DNA of 22,806 nt from Bacteroidales bacterium UBA6366 (GTDB lineage: Bacteria; Bacteroidota; Bacteroidia; Bacteroidales; UBA932): assembly GCA_002438845.1 (NCBI GenBank), contig DJRG01000013.1, positions 1 to 22,806 on the forward strand. The letters run 5' to 3'. A program made the translations under genes and the position numbers. The notes below the pieces were generated by a model that was not told the DNA's origin, made no database searches, and was given only the letters and a program-made list of their open reading frames with translations. Position 1 is the first letter of the stretch. Each line of letters starts with the position of its first letter. This document shows, piece after piece, positions 21,457 through 22,806 of the stretch.

Positions 21457-22332
21457 CTACGTCACGGCCCACCCATTTTTCCAGCATCTCCGTTGAATCC
21501 CGGACTGCGTGTGCGCCACCTCCGGCGTCTGCATCCCGATGCTCATATGCGGCCTCTCGGTGTTGTAGAAGCCGATGATGCGCTCAAGCTCGGAACGGCA
21601 TTCCTCGCGTGTGGCGATAGTCATCTTGTACAGCCACTCCGTCTTCAGTATGCCGTTGGCGCGTTCCGCCACGGCGTTCTCGAGGGGATCTCCGCTCCGG
21701 GTCATGCTTATGCTGACACCGTGGCTCTTCAGTTCCGACACATAGGCATCGCTGCAGTACTGGCAGCCCCTGTCGGAATGGTGGATGAGACGTCTGGCGG
21801 TCATGTCGTCTATGTCCGAAAGCGCCATACGCAGTGCCTGAAGCGGATATGTCGTCTCCAGTGTGGGGCCGACAGCCCAGCCAACGATCTTGTGCGAGTA
21901 AGCGTCGGTTATCAGTGACAGATAGCACACGCCCTCTTCCGTCTCCACATATGTGATGTCCGACACCCACACCTCATTGGGACGCGATGGGACAAGATCA
22001 GCGATGAGGTTCGGGTACTTCCTGTAGTGGTGGTTGGAGTCCGTTGTCTTATAGCGACGCCTGCGGCGGATGTGTACCATTAGGCCGTTCTTCCGCAAGA
22101 TCTCTATGAACGCGTCCCTACCCGGCATGCAGCCCGTATCCTCAAACATCCGCTTGATGATCAGGTATAGCTTCGAGCATCCGAGACCGGGATTGTCCTT
22201 GCGATAGAAACGCGCCTTCTCCACTATCAACGGCTCCACGGCATCTTCCGCGAACTCGTTGTCGCTCCGCTTGTAATACGATTGTCTGCTGTAACCAAAC
22301 AGTCCACAAAGAGTGCCGAGGCCGAAGCCCAT
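21457..22332 (-). CDS. IS3-family transposase OrfB (DDE catalytic domain)
   Basis: The 291-residue frame carries an N-terminal HTH_21-like region (GLGCSKLYLIIKRMFED). The rve integrase core follows with the DDE triad D125 (VSDITYV), D187 (HSDRG) and E223 (AVAERANG), showing the correct 35-residue spacing between the second D and E. It ends with FYNTERPHMSIGMQTPEV. The frame continues in phase upstream of the first ATG (KIWHQTVGLLREES) to the A-run in orfA, so the active product is expected to be an OrfAB fusion made by -1 frameshifting. No disabling mutation is seen. Confidence 0.95.
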   Translation of the reverse strand: MGFGLGTLCGLFGYSRQSYYKRSDNEFAEDAVEPLIVEKARFYRKDNPGLGCSKLYLIIKRMFEDTGCMPGRDAFIEILRKNGLMVHIRRRRRYKTTDSNHHYRKYPNLIADLVPSRPNEVWVSDITYVETEEGVCYLSLITDAYSHKIVGWAVGPTLETTYPLQALRMALSDIDDMTARRLIHHSDRGCQYCSDAYVSELKSHGVSISMTRSGDPLENAVAERANGILKTEWLYKMTIATREECRSELERIIGFYNTERPHMSIGMQTPEVAHTQSGIQRRCWKNGWAVT

Positions 22333-22352
22333 GCTCTCTTCGCGTAGCAGAC

Positions 22353-22790
22353 CTACTGTTTGGTGCCAGATTTTTTTCTTATCGGGATGTTGAACGTCTC
22401 CTCCGCAACGTTGATCATCGTGTCATACGCCTTCGCGCGGAGCTTCTCCAACTCCAGAGCCTTCTCCAGACGATGATTCTCCGCCTCCAACTCTTTCAAG
22501 CGCTCCTCAATGCTCTTCTTTGCCATATTGTCTTTGTTTTCATCTTTTGGCAAAGGTAACGATTCCTCGTGAAGAAACTTGTTCATCCAATTGAACAGAA
22601 CCTGTTTGCTGCTCAAATGGTACTCCTCGATGATTTTCTGTGCCGACTTACCTTGCACATGTTCAGAGACGATGCGTATCTTCTCCTCGTCGCTGTAGCG
22701 ATAGTACGGAACTTCAATCCATCTTGTCTCCCAATGGTGAGTCTCTTCGTCGTAGAAACTCTCCCTCTTTGTCTTGTACCTTGTTTCCAT
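22353..22790 (-). CDS. IS3-family transposase OrfA (HTH plus leucine-zipper)
   Basis: The 145-residue protein has a helix-turn-helix (YSDEEKIRIVSEHVQGKSAQKIIEEYHLSSKQVLFNWMNKF read as two parts). A coiled coil follows (ERLKELEAENHRLEKALELEK), the leucine-zipper used for OrfA/OrfAB multimers. The start is ATG at 22790; a GTG at 22796 is possible. Close to its end is a run of seven A residues on the minus strand (22371-22377), the A_AAA_AAA slippery heptamer. A -1 shift there enters the orfB frame. OrfA alone usually regulates transposition by binding the terminal repeats. Confidence 0.93.
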   Translation of the reverse strand: METRYKTKRESFYDEETHHWETRWIEVPYYRYSDEEKIRIVSEHVQGKSAQKIIEEYHLSSKQVLFNWMNKFLHEESLPLPKDENKDNMAKKSIEERLKELEAENHRLEKALELEKLRAKAYDTMINVAEETFNIPIRKKSGTKQ

Positions 22791-22806
22791 TTTCACTATA
22801 CTTTTT

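Larger units (their letters stand above)
21259..22806 (-). mobile_element. IS3-family insertion sequence (one end outside the window)
   Basis: The element carries two overlapping-frame transposase genes, orfA and orfB, on the minus strand, with a frameshift signal between them. The distal end is placed at the TG of TGACACTTTAGAGG near 21259, because IS3 ends begin with TG and an upstream reading frame breaks there. The orfA-side end lies beyond 22,806 or at its edge. About 200 bp of non-coding sequence between the end and orfB hold a large branched hairpin. Confidence 0.75.

Overview
The window looks like a chromosomal segment from a member of the Bacteroidota (Bacteroidales). The housekeeping genes are GC-rich and C-ending in codon use. 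Several promoters match the Bacteroidota pattern (TTG, 19-20 nt, then TAnnTTTG), and Shine-Dalgarno sites are mostly absent. The gene content also fits: a lipoprotein S9 dipeptidyl peptidase resembling Porphyromonas DPP5, a small lipoprotein of the radical-SAM-associated type, single-chain NifJ, and a tRNA without an encoded CCA. The genus cannot be named from sequence alone.

Left part (1-4,900): the 5' end of a membrane polysaccharide-biosynthesis protein leaves the window on the minus strand. Divergent from it, behind a clear promoter, is a dTDP-rhamnose cluster rfbD-rfbA-rfbC without rfbB. It converges with recG (minus).

Core (4,900-15,570): a small lipoprotein gene (minus) is divergent from a WYL regulator, DPP5-like peptidase, GpsA-like dehydrogenase set that ends in a 13-bp-stem terminator. 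Then follow a minus-strand outer-membrane beta-barrel protein, tRNA-Arg(CCG) (minus), and fabD-nifJ on the plus strand, closed by a perfect 24-bp-stem hairpin.

Right part (15,570-22,806): an accessory region. It holds an AbiEi/AbiEii type IV toxin-antitoxin pair, convergent with a DUF234-type AAA ATPase; a strictly periodic 28+22 nt repeat array; a VWA-PP2C gene pair overlapping by 4 bp; a small single-pass membrane protein with a structured upstream region; and an IS3-family element that has apparently cut a short plus-strand gene.

The strongest candidate for something undescribed is the array at 18,490-18,666. Its four degenerate GTAC-ended repeats sit exactly 50 bp apart with different 22-nt intervals, and no cas gene is nearby. 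It lies directly behind the VWA/PP2C pair and in front of the ATPase gene. A second theme is that several genes (fabD, recG, the ATPase, the WYL gene) have a -7 box only 12-18 nt before the start codon, which suggests leaderless or nearly leaderless mRNAs.
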